Positions 28,576-36,703 of a DNA stretch of 54,070 nt are shown here, one piece after another (positions within the stretch are counted from its first letter, which is position 1; the number at the start of each line of letters is the position of its first letter). Location: contig DDTB01000031.1 of the NCBI GenBank assembly GCA_002343985.1, forward strand, positions 1-54,070. The letters are read 5' to 3'. The position numbers and the translations under genes are program-made. The notes beneath the pieces are model-generated. The model saw only the letters and a program-made list of their open reading frames with translations, was not told the DNA's origin and searched no databases. This DNA comes from Chitinophagaceae bacterium UBA2375. GTDB taxonomy: Bacteria; Bacteroidota; Bacteroidia; Chitinophagales; Chitinophagaceae.

Positions 28576-28653
28576 ATTATTACACAATATTTTGGCCCAA
28601 AAAAATGGATCAGATAAACTGACCCATTTATACAAGTGTATTTTAAATAAACC

Positions 28654-28914
28654 TTAATTCAGCTTGGACCCCAAGTAAGATTCAATGGCGCTGCAAGGGA
28701 TCATAAATGGTTTGTCTGTTATAACAATATTCAGGGTACTGCCATCAGACTGGTATGAACCCGCGATTGTGTTGCCAAAAACTTCTACATGGAATTGCCC
28801 AGACTCGGTATTGCCATCAAACTGGCCACCCTGCGATTGAATGGCGGAACGGATTTTGTTTAAAATTTCATCAGCGGGTTTGGAAAATGGAATGGAAAAT
28901 GTACAGGCAGACAT
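28654..28914 (-). CDS. Small protein of unknown function (86 aa)
   Basis: The 86-residue protein has no signal peptide or membrane segment. It has an alpha-beta pattern: a strand (CTFSIPF), a helix (ADEILNKIRSAIQSQ), then several short strands (GQFHVEVFGNTIAGSYQ, TLNIVITDKP) and a final helix. This recalls a small lipid- or ligand-binding half-domain of the SRPBCC kind, but I cannot name the family. It lies 45 bp after mqnE on the same strand and is probably co-transcribed. Confidence 0.72.
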   Translation of the reverse strand: MSACTFSIPFSKPADEILNKIRSAIQSQGGQFDGNTESGQFHVEVFGNTIAGSYQSDGSTLNIVITDKPFMIPCSAIESYLGSKLN

Positions 28915-28959
28915 AAATGAAAGTTTAGGTGCTATGAAATAAATGTAAAATGTTATTGA

Positions 28960-30132
28960 TTAATTCAGGCTAGGGTTTACAATTGGCTTTGAGGGTTCGT
29001 CTTTCTTTCCGAAATCATGAATCACCTGGTACAGCGTATCACGTTCAACGGGTTGCCTGTTGACCTGGCGGATCAATGCCACCAGTTCTTCTGTTGACAT
29101 GGTCGGGTTCTGTTCCTCGCTGCCTGCCATGGAGTAAATTTTGGTGGAATCATCGATGGTGCCATCAATATCATTCACGCCAAATGCCAATGACAATTGT
29201 GCCTGCTGCCTGCCCAACATGGGCCAGTATGCTTTCAGGTGAGGGAAATTGTCAAGGTAAATACGGGCTATCGCGTACATACGCATATCTTCCACAATGC
29301 TTGATTCCGGCACATGGCTCATATCGTTATTGCTGTTACGGAATTTCAGCGGAATAAATGTGTTGAATCCTTTTGTTTGATCCTGCAGGTCGCGCAAGCG
29401 GCGCATGTGGTCAACCCTGTGGGCAAATGTTTCTATATGTCCGTATAGCATGGTTGCATTGCTATGCAAACCAAGCTTGTGGGCTGTTTCATGAATCTTC
29501 AGCCAGCCGTCGGCGTCAACTTTATCAGCCGCGATTTTCTGGCGGATTTCCGGATGGAAAATTTCCGCACCACCACCTGGCAAAGATTGCATGCCGGCTT
29601 CCACCAATTCGCGCAAACCCTCTTCAATGCTCAGTTTGGCTTTACGGAACATATAATCCAGTTCCACGGCCGTGAACGCTTTGATGTGCAAGCCGGGGCG
29701 ATGTGCATGTATTTTGCTGATCAGTTCCTTAAAATAGGCCAGGTTCATTTTGGGATGAACACCGCCAACGATATGTACTTCCGTTACCGGTTTGCCATCG
29801 TAACTTTTTACAATGTCCAGCATTTGATCGATGCCCAGTTCCCAACCATCTTCTTTGTGGGCATACAGCCTTGAGTAAGAACAAAAGGCACAGCTAAACA
29901 CGCAGACATTGGTTGGTTCAATATGGAAATTGCGGTTAAAATACGTGATGTCACCATGAAGCTTTTCGCGGATATGGTTGGCCAGGGTACCCACAAATCC
30001 TAAACTTCCTTTTTCAAACAATACAAGGCAATCTTCATCATTTATGCGTTCAGAACGGAATACTTTATCGGCAATACGAACCAGGTCCTCGTCGATGCCG
30101 GCTTGTTGAAACAACTCTGTTGAAGTCATCAT
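28960..30132 (-). CDS. mqnE: Aminofutalosine synthase MqnE (radical SAM)
   Basis: The 390-residue radical SAM enzyme joins 3-[(1-carboxyvinyl)oxy]benzoate with S-adenosylmethionine to make aminofutalosine in the futalosine route to menaquinone. The iron-sulfur cluster motif CVFSCAFC (Cys 77, 81, 84) follows FHIEPTN. Downstream are EVHIVGGVHP, SLPGGGAEIF and GFNTFIPLKFRNSNND. The last segment fits MqnE better than the related MqnC, but the two are close and the split rests on remembered signatures. No other mqn gene lies in the window. A TACCTTTG box sits 14 bp upstream. Confidence 0.9.
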   Translation of the reverse strand: MMTSTELFQQAGIDEDLVRIADKVFRSERINDEDCLVLFEKGSLGFVGTLANHIREKLHGDITYFNRNFHIEPTNVCVFSCAFCSYSRLYAHKEDGWELGIDQMLDIVKSYDGKPVTEVHIVGGVHPKMNLAYFKELISKIHAHRPGLHIKAFTAVELDYMFRKAKLSIEEGLRELVEAGMQSLPGGGAEIFHPEIRQKIAADKVDADGWLKIHETAHKLGLHSNATMLYGHIETFAHRVDHMRRLRDLQDQTKGFNTFIPLKFRNSNNDMSHVPESSIVEDMRMYAIARIYLDNFPHLKAYWPMLGRQQAQLSLAFGVNDIDGTIDDSTKIYSMAGSEEQNPTMSTEELVALIRQVNRQPVERDTLYQVIHDFGKKDEPSKPIVNPSLN

Positions 30133-30146
30133 TTGGGTGATTTTTG

Positions 30147-30154
30147 CAAAGGTA
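30147..30154 (-). promoter_or_regulatory. -7 box of mqnE
   Basis: TACCTTTG on the minus strand fits TAnnTTTG, 14 bp before the mqnE start. No well-placed TTG is seen. Confidence 0.5.
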
Positions 30155-30299
30155 AGCAGATAACAGCTCAGGGCTGGTCATTGTTTGTTAATACTGATGA
30201 ATATCACAGATAAATGATGCAGATTAAATTGAAAAATAATTGATTAACTTAGGCTGCCCAAACCAGAAAATGGGCAAATACCATAAATCTAATTTCTGT

Positions 30300-31541
30300 A
30301 TGAGTTTAAAGTTTCGGCTGATTTTGATGAATTTCCTCCAGTTTTTTGTGTGGGGGGCCTGGTTGATATCTATTGGAGGTTACCTCGGGGGAACCCTGAA
30401 GTTTTCGGGTGTCGAAATCGGCGCCGTATTCTCCACCCTGGGTATTGCTTCCTTGTTTATGCCCGCATTGATGGGTATTGTAGCGGATAAATGGGTGAAT
30501 GCCGAACGTGTACTGGGCATTTGCCATATTGTGGCAGCCCTTATGCTGATTTGGGCTTCTACGGTGAAAGACCCTGATTTGTTTTTCTGGGTCATGTTGC
30601 TGAATTCCATGTTCTATATGCCCACCATCGCGCTGAATAACACGGTGTCGTATATAGTATTGGAAAAGAACGGTTTTGATATTGTGAAGGATTTTCCGCC
30701 AATACGGGTTTGGGGAACTATCGGATTTATTGTAGCTATGTGGATTGTAGATTTCACCGGGTGGAAAACATCTAATATGCAATTGCTTTTCAGCGCTGTT
30801 TCCGGCGTAGGTTTGGGGTTATTTGCCTTTACCATGCCAGCCTGTCCGCCAGTGAAGTCGAAAATGAGCAAATCATTTTTATCATCATTGGGATTAGACG
30901 CTTTTGTGTTGTTTAAAGACAGCCGCATGGCGGTTTTCTTTGTGTTTTCTATGTTCTTAGGGGCGGCGCTTCAAATCACCAACGCATTTGGCGGATCATT
31001 CTTAAACAGTTTTTCCGGTTCTCATCCTGATTCATTTGTGGTGAAACACGAGATTTTGACATTGTCTATCTCACAGATTTCCGAATCCTTGTTCATCCTG
31101 GCCATTCCTTTCTTCCTGAAAAAATTCGGGATAAAAAAAGTGATGATCATGAGTATGGTGGCCTGGGTATTGAGGTTTGGATTATTCGCTATTGGTGATC
31201 CCGGTTCGGGCTTGTACCTGTTGTTGTTGTCGATGATTATTTATGGTATGGCATTCGATTTTTTCAATATATCCGGTTCCTTATTTGTGGAGCAGGAGTC
31301 GCCATCCAGCATCAGGGCCAGTGCGCAGGGGTTGTTTATGTTTATGACGAATGGAGTGGGGGCGATGATTGGCGGATATTGCAGCGGGCTGGTGGTGGAC
31401 CATTTCACGGTGAATGGTATCAGCGACTGGCAGAGTATCTGGTTTTCGTTTGCGGGATACGCGTTGGTACTGGCAATAATATTCCCGCTGGTATTCCGGT
31501 ACAGGCATGACCCGGAGGGCTTGCAGGATTTTCATCATTGA
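30300..31541 (+). CDS. Nucleoside:H+ symporter-type MFS transporter
   Basis: From the chosen ATG (MSLKFRLILMNFLQFFVWG) the protein has 413 residues; upstream in-frame starts at 30240 (TTG) and 30270 (ATG) add a polar, unlikely N-terminus. It has about 12 membrane segments. The start FLQFFVWGAWLISIGGYL, the ALMGIVADKW loop and the PPIRVWGTIGF segment match the NupG/XapB nucleoside permease family. It should import nucleosides with protons across the inner membrane; the exact substrate is not visible. The C-terminal tail is short and polar. It faces thioredoxin across a strong palindromic terminator. Confidence 0.88.
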   Translation: MSLKFRLILMNFLQFFVWGAWLISIGGYLGGTLKFSGVEIGAVFSTLGIASLFMPALMGIVADKWVNAERVLGICHIVAALMLIWASTVKDPDLFFWVMLLNSMFYMPTIALNNTVSYIVLEKNGFDIVKDFPPIRVWGTIGFIVAMWIVDFTGWKTSNMQLLFSAVSGVGLGLFAFTMPACPPVKSKMSKSFLSSLGLDAFVLFKDSRMAVFFVFSMFLGAALQITNAFGGSFLNSFSGSHPDSFVVKHEILTLSISQISESLFILAIPFFLKKFGIKKVMIMSMVAWVLRFGLFAIGDPGSGLYLLLLSMIIYGMAFDFFNISGSLFVEQESPSSIRASAQGLFMFMTNGVGAMIGGYCSGLVVDHFTVNGISDWQSIWFSFAGYALVLAIIFPLVFRYRHDPEGLQDFHH

Positions 31542-31549
31542 TATAAAAT

Positions 31550-31581
31550 AACCCTGTCGGGGTTATAACCCCGACAGGGTT
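31550..31581. terminator. Bidirectional terminator / perfect 32-bp palindrome
   Basis: Two 16-nt arms are perfectly complementary with no spacer: AACCCTGTCGGGGTTA followed at once by its complement. It lies 8 bp after the transporter stop and 13 bp before the thioredoxin stop, in a convergent gap. It can end both transcripts and also resembles dispersed palindromes in Bacteroidota intergenic regions. Confidence 0.8.
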
Positions 31582-31594
31582 TGCAAAATAAGAA

Positions 31595-31912
31595 CTACTT
31601 CAGCGCTTCAATCTTCTTCACAAAATTGGCTTTCGGCTGTGCGCCAATCAGTTTGTCGACCACCTGTCCGTTTTTCACAAACAAAATCGCCGGAATGCTG
31701 GTAATGCCATAGTTCATGGAAACCTGCGGATTGTGGTCTACATTAACCTTGCCCACTTTCACCTTTCCATCGTATTCTTTTGCCAGTTCTTCGATAACGG
31801 GGCCGATTGCACGGCATGGGCCGCACCATTCTGCCCAGAAATCAATCACGGCTAATTTATCGGAGTCAAGTACTTCAGTTTTAAAGTTCGCATCTGTGAA
31901 TTCGAGTGCCAT
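31595..31912 (-). CDS. trxA: Thioredoxin
   Basis: The 105-residue cytoplasmic thioredoxin has the active site WAEWCGPCRAIGP (Cys30 and Cys33) and the cis-proline segment TSIPAILFVKNG. It reduces protein disulfides and serves ribonucleotide reductase and Msr enzymes. The length is canonical. A TAATTTTG box lies 36 bp upstream (31949-31956). Confidence 0.97.
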   Translation of the reverse strand: MALEFTDANFKTEVLDSDKLAVIDFWAEWCGPCRAIGPVIEELAKEYDGKVKVGKVNVDHNPQVSMNYGITSIPAILFVKNGQVVDKLIGAQPKANFVKKIEALK

Positions 31913-32043
31913 AATATGAGGTTTAATTGATTTAGATTATTTGAAGCGCAAAATTACGACCAATTACATCATCCTGTTTCTTTGTCAGCAATGATTAACA
32001 TTTCATGCCATGCTGATGTTCAAAACGTCAGTTGGCTGTCAAA

Positions 32044-35000
32044 TCATGACAAAACCACCGTGCTTTTACAATCCGGGTGCCTGTGTAAAAATGAAATCAT
32101 ATCATCGTTCATATTAAAGCCTTTCTCCATGGTGTACAGGCTGACTTTATGTTTCTGTTCAGGATCGTTCAGGCTGAACTTCAGGGAAGTGCTGCCAGGA
32201 TGCTGACGGATATTATCTTCCATGAAACGGATCCACTCTTCATTTAATGAAGTTGGTTCCAGATCGATCACTAATTGCTTGGTTAGTAATGTCTTGACAG
32301 TTTCAAGTAAACATATCCTGTGAATCTTGAATTCGTACTGATCGGTTTTAAACCTCTGTTTGAAGCCGCCTTCAATCATTAAGGTCATGCCTTTTTCGAG
32401 ATAATGGCTGTACCTGGCATAATCCTCGCTCCAAAGCATGAACTCTGTCTTACCGCTGAAATCTTCCAGGTGCAGGATACCGAAATTCTTCCCGGTTTTT
32501 GTAAGGCGGTGCTGCCCATCTATCACCAGTCCGCCAAAACGGAAAGTACGCGTAGGAGGTATTTGTCCTACGGCATTTTTGATTTCATTAAAATCTGAAA
32601 TGGGCATGAATTGGTAATGGTTCAGTTCAAACTTGAAATTATCCAATGGGTGCCCGCTGATGAACATGCCCGTTACTTCTTTTTCAAAATCCAACTGTTC
32701 CACCAATTGCCATTTTGGGCATGGGGCAATTTTGGGCGGCATGATTTCAGGCATCTGGAGATCGCCAAACAGCGTATTGCTGGCGCTGGCTGATTGGGAT
32801 TGATAGATAGCGCCAAACTTCAAAATTTTTTCGAGTGCTGGTACATCACCCGGGGGTTGATAAAAATATTGCGCCCGGTGGCATTCCGGGAAACAATCAA
32901 ATGCTCCTCCATATATCAGGCTCTCCATCGATTTTTTATTCACCGCCCGGAGGTTGACCCGTTTCACGAAATCAAAAATATCCCTGAATGGGCCATGCTT
33001 TGTTTTTTCTTCAATGATATGTTCAATCGCGGCTTCACCCACACCTTTCAGCCCGCTGAATCCAAACCTGATTTCGCCTTTACTGTTCACCGCGAAACCA
33101 CTTTGCGATTCATTGATATCAGGCCCAAGAACCTTCAATCCCATGCTCTTACACTCTTCCATGAAGAAAGTGATTTTATCAATGCTTCCAGCGTGGTTGA
33201 GCACCGCGGCCATGTATTCGGCGGGGTACCAGGCCTTCAGGTAAGCTGTTTGATAGGCAACAAAGGCATAGCAGGTTGAATGCGATTTATTGAACGCGTA
33301 TTGGGCGAATGCTTCCCAGTCTTTCCAGATTTTTTCCAGCTTATCCGCAGGGTGCCCTTTTTCGGATGCCCCTTCCATAAACTGCTTCTTCATTTTGTCG
33401 AGGACGGCGATCTGTTTTTTACCCATCGCTTTCCGCAACACGTCCGCGTCTCCTTTGCTGAATCCTGCCAGTTTCTGCGATAGCAGCATCACCTGTTCCT
33501 GGTACACCGTAATGCCATAAGTTTCCTCCAGGTATTCCTTCATTTCCGGAAGGTCGTAATGCACTTCCTCACGGCCATGCTTACGCGCAATAAATTGGGG
33601 GATGTATGCCAGCGGGCCCGGGCGGTACAGGGCGTTCATCGCGATCAGGTCATCAAACTTATCAGGCTTGAGTTCCCGTAAATATTTCTGCATGCCGACA
33701 CTTTCAAATTGAAAGGTTCCGTTTGTATCGCCATGCTGGTATAACTCATATGTTTTGGGGTCATTCAATGGAATCTGGTCGATGTCGATCTCGATGCCAT
33801 GGTTTTGTTTGATCAGTTGCAAAGCGGTTTTCAGGATGCTGAGGGTTTTTAAACCCAGGAAGTCCATTTTAATAACACCTGCTTCTTCAATCACACCGCC
33901 TTCAATCTGTGTCAGCCAGAGGTCAGAATCTTTTGATGTGGCCACTGGTATCAGGTCTGTGAGGTCCTGCGGTGCGATGATGATGCCGGCGGCGTGGATT
34001 CCCGTGTTGCGTACAGATCCTTCAAGGACTTCAGCCTCATGCAGGATTTTGCTTTGCAGGTCGTTGCCGTGATAAATTTCCCTGATCTTTTTTACATTCT
34101 CCAGGTCTTCGGCCTGCAACTGTTCTTTCTCAGTCAGGCTTTTTTCTCCTTCCTTCGCTTCTTTATCGGTAATAGGCGCGTGTAAGACCCGTTTCAGGGA
34201 GATGCCCGGTTTTTCCGGAACCAGTTTTGTGAGCAACCTGCTTTCCGCGATCGGCAGGTCCATCACCCTGGCCACATCGGCTATGCTTGATTTGGCGGCC
34301 ATGGTACCATAGGTAATGATTTGCGCCACCTGGTTTTTGCCATATTTCTGCACTACATAATCAATCACCTTTTGCCGGCCTTCATCGTCGAAGTCCGTAT
34401 CAATATCGGGCATCGACTTACGTTCCGGGTTCAGGAACCTCTCAAACAGGAGGTTGTACCGGATCGGGTCGATATTGGTAATGCCTATGCAATAAGCCAC
34501 AACGCTCCCTGCCGCTGAACCACGGCCCGGGCCCACAAATACGCCGATTTCCCGACCCGCACGGATGAAATCACTTACTATTAAAAAGTAACCAGCGAAC
34601 CCCATTTTTTGTATAACGCCCAGCTCAAAACTGATGCGTTCCTCTATTTCCGGTGTCAGCACCTGGTACCTTTTGGCAGCGCCGGCCCATGTGATGCTGG
34701 CCAGGTACTCATCCTGTGATTTGAAATTAGGCGGCACTACGAAATGGGGCAGGAGGATATCGCGAGTCAGGCTGAGCAATTCAACCTTCGATACAATTTC
34801 ATTCGTGTTGTCAATCGCGGCAGGAATATCTTCAAATAGCTTTGTCATTTCAGCCGTGGTCTTCAAATAAAACTGGTCGTTGGGAAATGCAAAGCGTTTA
34901 TTCTTCACCGATACATCATCATCTGAGAATTCGCGGAGCGCCGGAGTGGATTGCTTTTCACCGGTATTGATGCAGAGCAGGATGTCGTGGGCGTTGAAGT

Positions 35001-35661
35001 CTTTTTGCTCAACATAATGACTGTCGTTGCTGGCGATCACTTTTACATTGTATTTCTTCGCGAATTTCAACAGAATTTCATTGACCTTATCTTGTTCGGG
35101 TATGCCATGCCGTTGTAACTCCACGTAATAATCTTCCTGGAAAATATTCAACCACCATTTGAATTCATTTTCTCCTTCTTCTTCCCCTTTTTTCAAGATG
35201 GTTTGCGGTACAAGCGCGCCAAGGCAGCAGGTGGTGGCGATCAGCCCTTCGTGGTAGCGGTGGATGAGTTGTTTGTCAATCCTCGGATATTTCGAATACA
35301 TTCCTTCTATATAACCCAGCGATGTGAGCTTAACCAGGTTTTTATATCCCGTTTCATTTTTAGCCAGGAGGATCTGGTGGTGCCTGGGGTCCTTCTCATC
35401 TTTGCTGAAAGTTTTGCGCGTCCTGTCTTGTGTGATGTAAAATTCACAACCCACAATCGGTTTAACTTTTGGATTACCCTGCTCATCCTTGTTTTTATAC
35501 GCCTCCTTTACAAATTCAAACACGCCAAACATGTTGCCATGATCACTGATGGCGAGCCCTGGCATACCGTCGGCCATCGCCTTTTTATACAGGCTTTTGA
35601 TAGGTGCGGCACCGTCGAGCAGCGAAAATTGTGTGTGTACGTGGAGATGTGAAAAATTCAT
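32044..35661 (-). CDS. dnaE: DNA polymerase III alpha subunit
   Basis: The 1205-residue replicative polymerase subunit starts at MNFSHLHVHTQFSLLDG, the usual DnaE start; the frame extends to 35718 without family similarity. The PHP domain (about 1-280) has HVHTQFS and ISDHGNM. The palm carries GPGRGSAAGS and PDIDTDFDDEGRQ (near 417), whose aspartates bind metal. Then come the beta-binding and helix-hairpin-helix region (LIYGGAFDCF) and a C-terminal OB fold (FRFGGLVIDGQHRLTKTGKNF). It is a normal-length DnaE of the Bacteroidota type and probably the main replicative polymerase. Confidence 0.97.
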   Translation of the reverse strand: MNFSHLHVHTQFSLLDGAAPIKSLYKKAMADGMPGLAISDHGNMFGVFEFVKEAYKNKDEQGNPKVKPIVGCEFYITQDRTRKTFSKDEKDPRHHQILLAKNETGYKNLVKLTSLGYIEGMYSKYPRIDKQLIHRYHEGLIATTCCLGALVPQTILKKGEEEGENEFKWWLNIFQEDYYVELQRHGIPEQDKVNEILLKFAKKYNVKVIASNDSHYVEQKDFNAHDILLCINTGEKQSTPALREFSDDDVSVKNKRFAFPNDQFYLKTTAEMTKLFEDIPAAIDNTNEIVSKVELLSLTRDILLPHFVVPPNFKSQDEYLASITWAGAAKRYQVLTPEIEERISFELGVIQKMGFAGYFLIVSDFIRAGREIGVFVGPGRGSAAGSVVAYCIGITNIDPIRYNLLFERFLNPERKSMPDIDTDFDDEGRQKVIDYVVQKYGKNQVAQIITYGTMAAKSSIADVARVMDLPIAESRLLTKLVPEKPGISLKRVLHAPITDKEAKEGEKSLTEKEQLQAEDLENVKKIREIYHGNDLQSKILHEAEVLEGSVRNTGIHAAGIIIAPQDLTDLIPVATSKDSDLWLTQIEGGVIEEAGVIKMDFLGLKTLSILKTALQLIKQNHGIEIDIDQIPLNDPKTYELYQHGDTNGTFQFESVGMQKYLRELKPDKFDDLIAMNALYRPGPLAYIPQFIARKHGREEVHYDLPEMKEYLEETYGITVYQEQVMLLSQKLAGFSKGDADVLRKAMGKKQIAVLDKMKKQFMEGASEKGHPADKLEKIWKDWEAFAQYAFNKSHSTCYAFVAYQTAYLKAWYPAEYMAAVLNHAGSIDKITFFMEECKSMGLKVLGPDINESQSGFAVNSKGEIRFGFSGLKGVGEAAIEHIIEEKTKHGPFRDIFDFVKRVNLRAVNKKSMESLIYGGAFDCFPECHRAQYFYQPPGDVPALEKILKFGAIYQSQSASASNTLFGDLQMPEIMPPKIAPCPKWQLVEQLDFEKEVTGMFISGHPLDNFKFELNHYQFMPISDFNEIKNAVGQIPPTRTFRFGGLVIDGQHRLTKTGKNFGILHLEDFSGKTEFMLWSEDYARYSHYLEKGMTLMIEGGFKQRFKTDQYEFKIHRICLLETVKTLLTKQLVIDLEPTSLNEEWIRFMEDNIRQHPGSTSLKFSLNDPEQKHKVSLYTMEKGFNMNDDMISFLHRHPDCKSTVVLS

Positions 35662-35793
35662 GAGCGCGATATGGATTTCCTTACCGGGTAAAACTGTTTT
35701 GGATAAAGCCGACGACAAAGATCGAACAATTCAAAATCATGCCCAACCTACTGTTATCCACAAACTTGTGAAATGTTAAACCGGGCTGTTTAC

Positions 35794-35824
35794 TTGGTGA
35801 ACCGGCCCGGTTTTTGTACTTTTG
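35794..35824 (+). promoter_or_regulatory. Bacteroidota promoter of the NlpC/P60 gene
   Basis: TTG (35794-35796), a 20-nt spacer and TACTTTTG (35817-35824) match the consensus. The start codon lies about 145 nt further on, so the transcript has an unusually long leader for this window. In the 250-base gap before the gene I see only this promoter and the hairpin at 35944-35972. Confidence 0.75.
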
Positions 35825-35943
35825 CAACTGGCAGAACGAATTATATTTATTCATTATTTGTAGGACAAGAATTACAGGTAGGGAAAGCATCACAGACAGG
35901 ACGAACTTCAGCAGTAGAGTAAATTACACCAGATTAAGTCGTA

Positions 35944-35972
35944 CATACGTGTAAACACCCATTTTACGTATG
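35944..35972 (+). promoter_or_regulatory. Hairpin covering the NlpC/P60 start codon
   Basis: CATACGT (35944-35950) is perfectly complementary to ACGTATG (35966-35972), and AAA/TTT inside can extend it. The right arm contains the ATG of the downstream gene, so the fold could mask the start. Confidence 0.4.
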
Positions 35973-36698
35973 AAAAACTTATTTGTTTTAATCATCATGA
36001 TGCAGGGTGCTTTCCTGTGTCACACAGGCGCCACAGCGCAACAGGCCAATCGCCTCTTTTTCCAGGATCAATCGGATCTGAAAGAAATCTCCGGCCCTCG
36101 TTTTATTGAGGGTATTGAAATCCGTGGAGGGGAAAACCAGAATTTCAGCTCGGCTCAACCTGTTACGGCATCTTTGTATACAGCGGGTACGGTAAAACCC
36201 ATCTTGTCCGATAAAGGCACAACAGCCATTGAATCAGCCCAAAGACTGCAGTTTAAATACGCGATTATCCTTGACCGTGAGGTAGAAAAGATTTCAAACC
36301 TCAGCCTTTTTGCCTTCATAGATGAATGGTGGGGTACACGGTACCGTTATGGGGGGACTACCAAAAAGGGTATTGATTGCAGCGCATTGACAAGTTTTCT
36401 GTACCGGGATGTGTACGGCAACAACCTGCCCCGTACTGCCCGCATGCAGTACCAGGTTTGTCAAAAAATACACATTTCAGAATCCGTTGAAGGCGACCTT
36501 TTGTTTTTTAATACGAGAGGGGGTATCAGCCATGTGGCGGTGTACCTTGGCGATGGTTATTTTGTGCATTCCAGCACTAACCAGGGCGTAGTGATCAGCC
36601 ATATCAACGATCCTTATTATCAGAAGCGGTTCTTGGGCGCCGGCAGGCCCATGCCAGAAACTGAATCATTTCAGGATGTGCTAAAATGCGAGGAGTAA
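35970..36698 (+). CDS. NlpC/P60 (C40) cell-wall hydrolase
   Basis: The 242-residue exported protein has a signal peptide (about 1-24, ending ATAQQ), a linker region of about 100 residues, and a C-terminal NlpC/P60 domain. The catalytic triad is visible: Cys136 in GIDCSALTSF, a His near 188 in SHVAVYLGDG, and a third residue near 199 in YFVHSS. Enzymes of this kind cut the D-Glu-diaminopimelate bond in peptidoglycan stem peptides. It has its own promoter with a long leader and ends 5 bp before the convergent M1 peptidase stop; no terminator lies between them. Confidence 0.93.
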   Translation: MKNLFVLIIMMQGAFLCHTGATAQQANRLFFQDQSDLKEISGPRFIEGIEIRGGENQNFSSAQPVTASLYTAGTVKPILSDKGTTAIESAQRLQFKYAIILDREVEKISNLSLFAFIDEWWGTRYRYGGTTKKGIDCSALTSFLYRDVYGNNLPRTARMQYQVCQKIHISESVEGDLLFFNTRGGISHVAVYLGDGYFVHSSTNQGVVISHINDPYYQKRFLGAGRPMPETESFQDVLKCEE

Positions 36699-36703
36699 CC
36701 CGG

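Noticed and set aside
31550..31581. Palindrome considered as an insertion-sequence end
   Set aside because: No transposase gene or matching second end is found near it, and its place between convergent stops fits a terminator.
35825..35969. NlpC/P60 leader considered as a known riboswitch (for example c-di-AMP type)
   Set aside because: I could not match its conserved bases to any riboswitch consensus I know; only the start-codon hairpin is supported.
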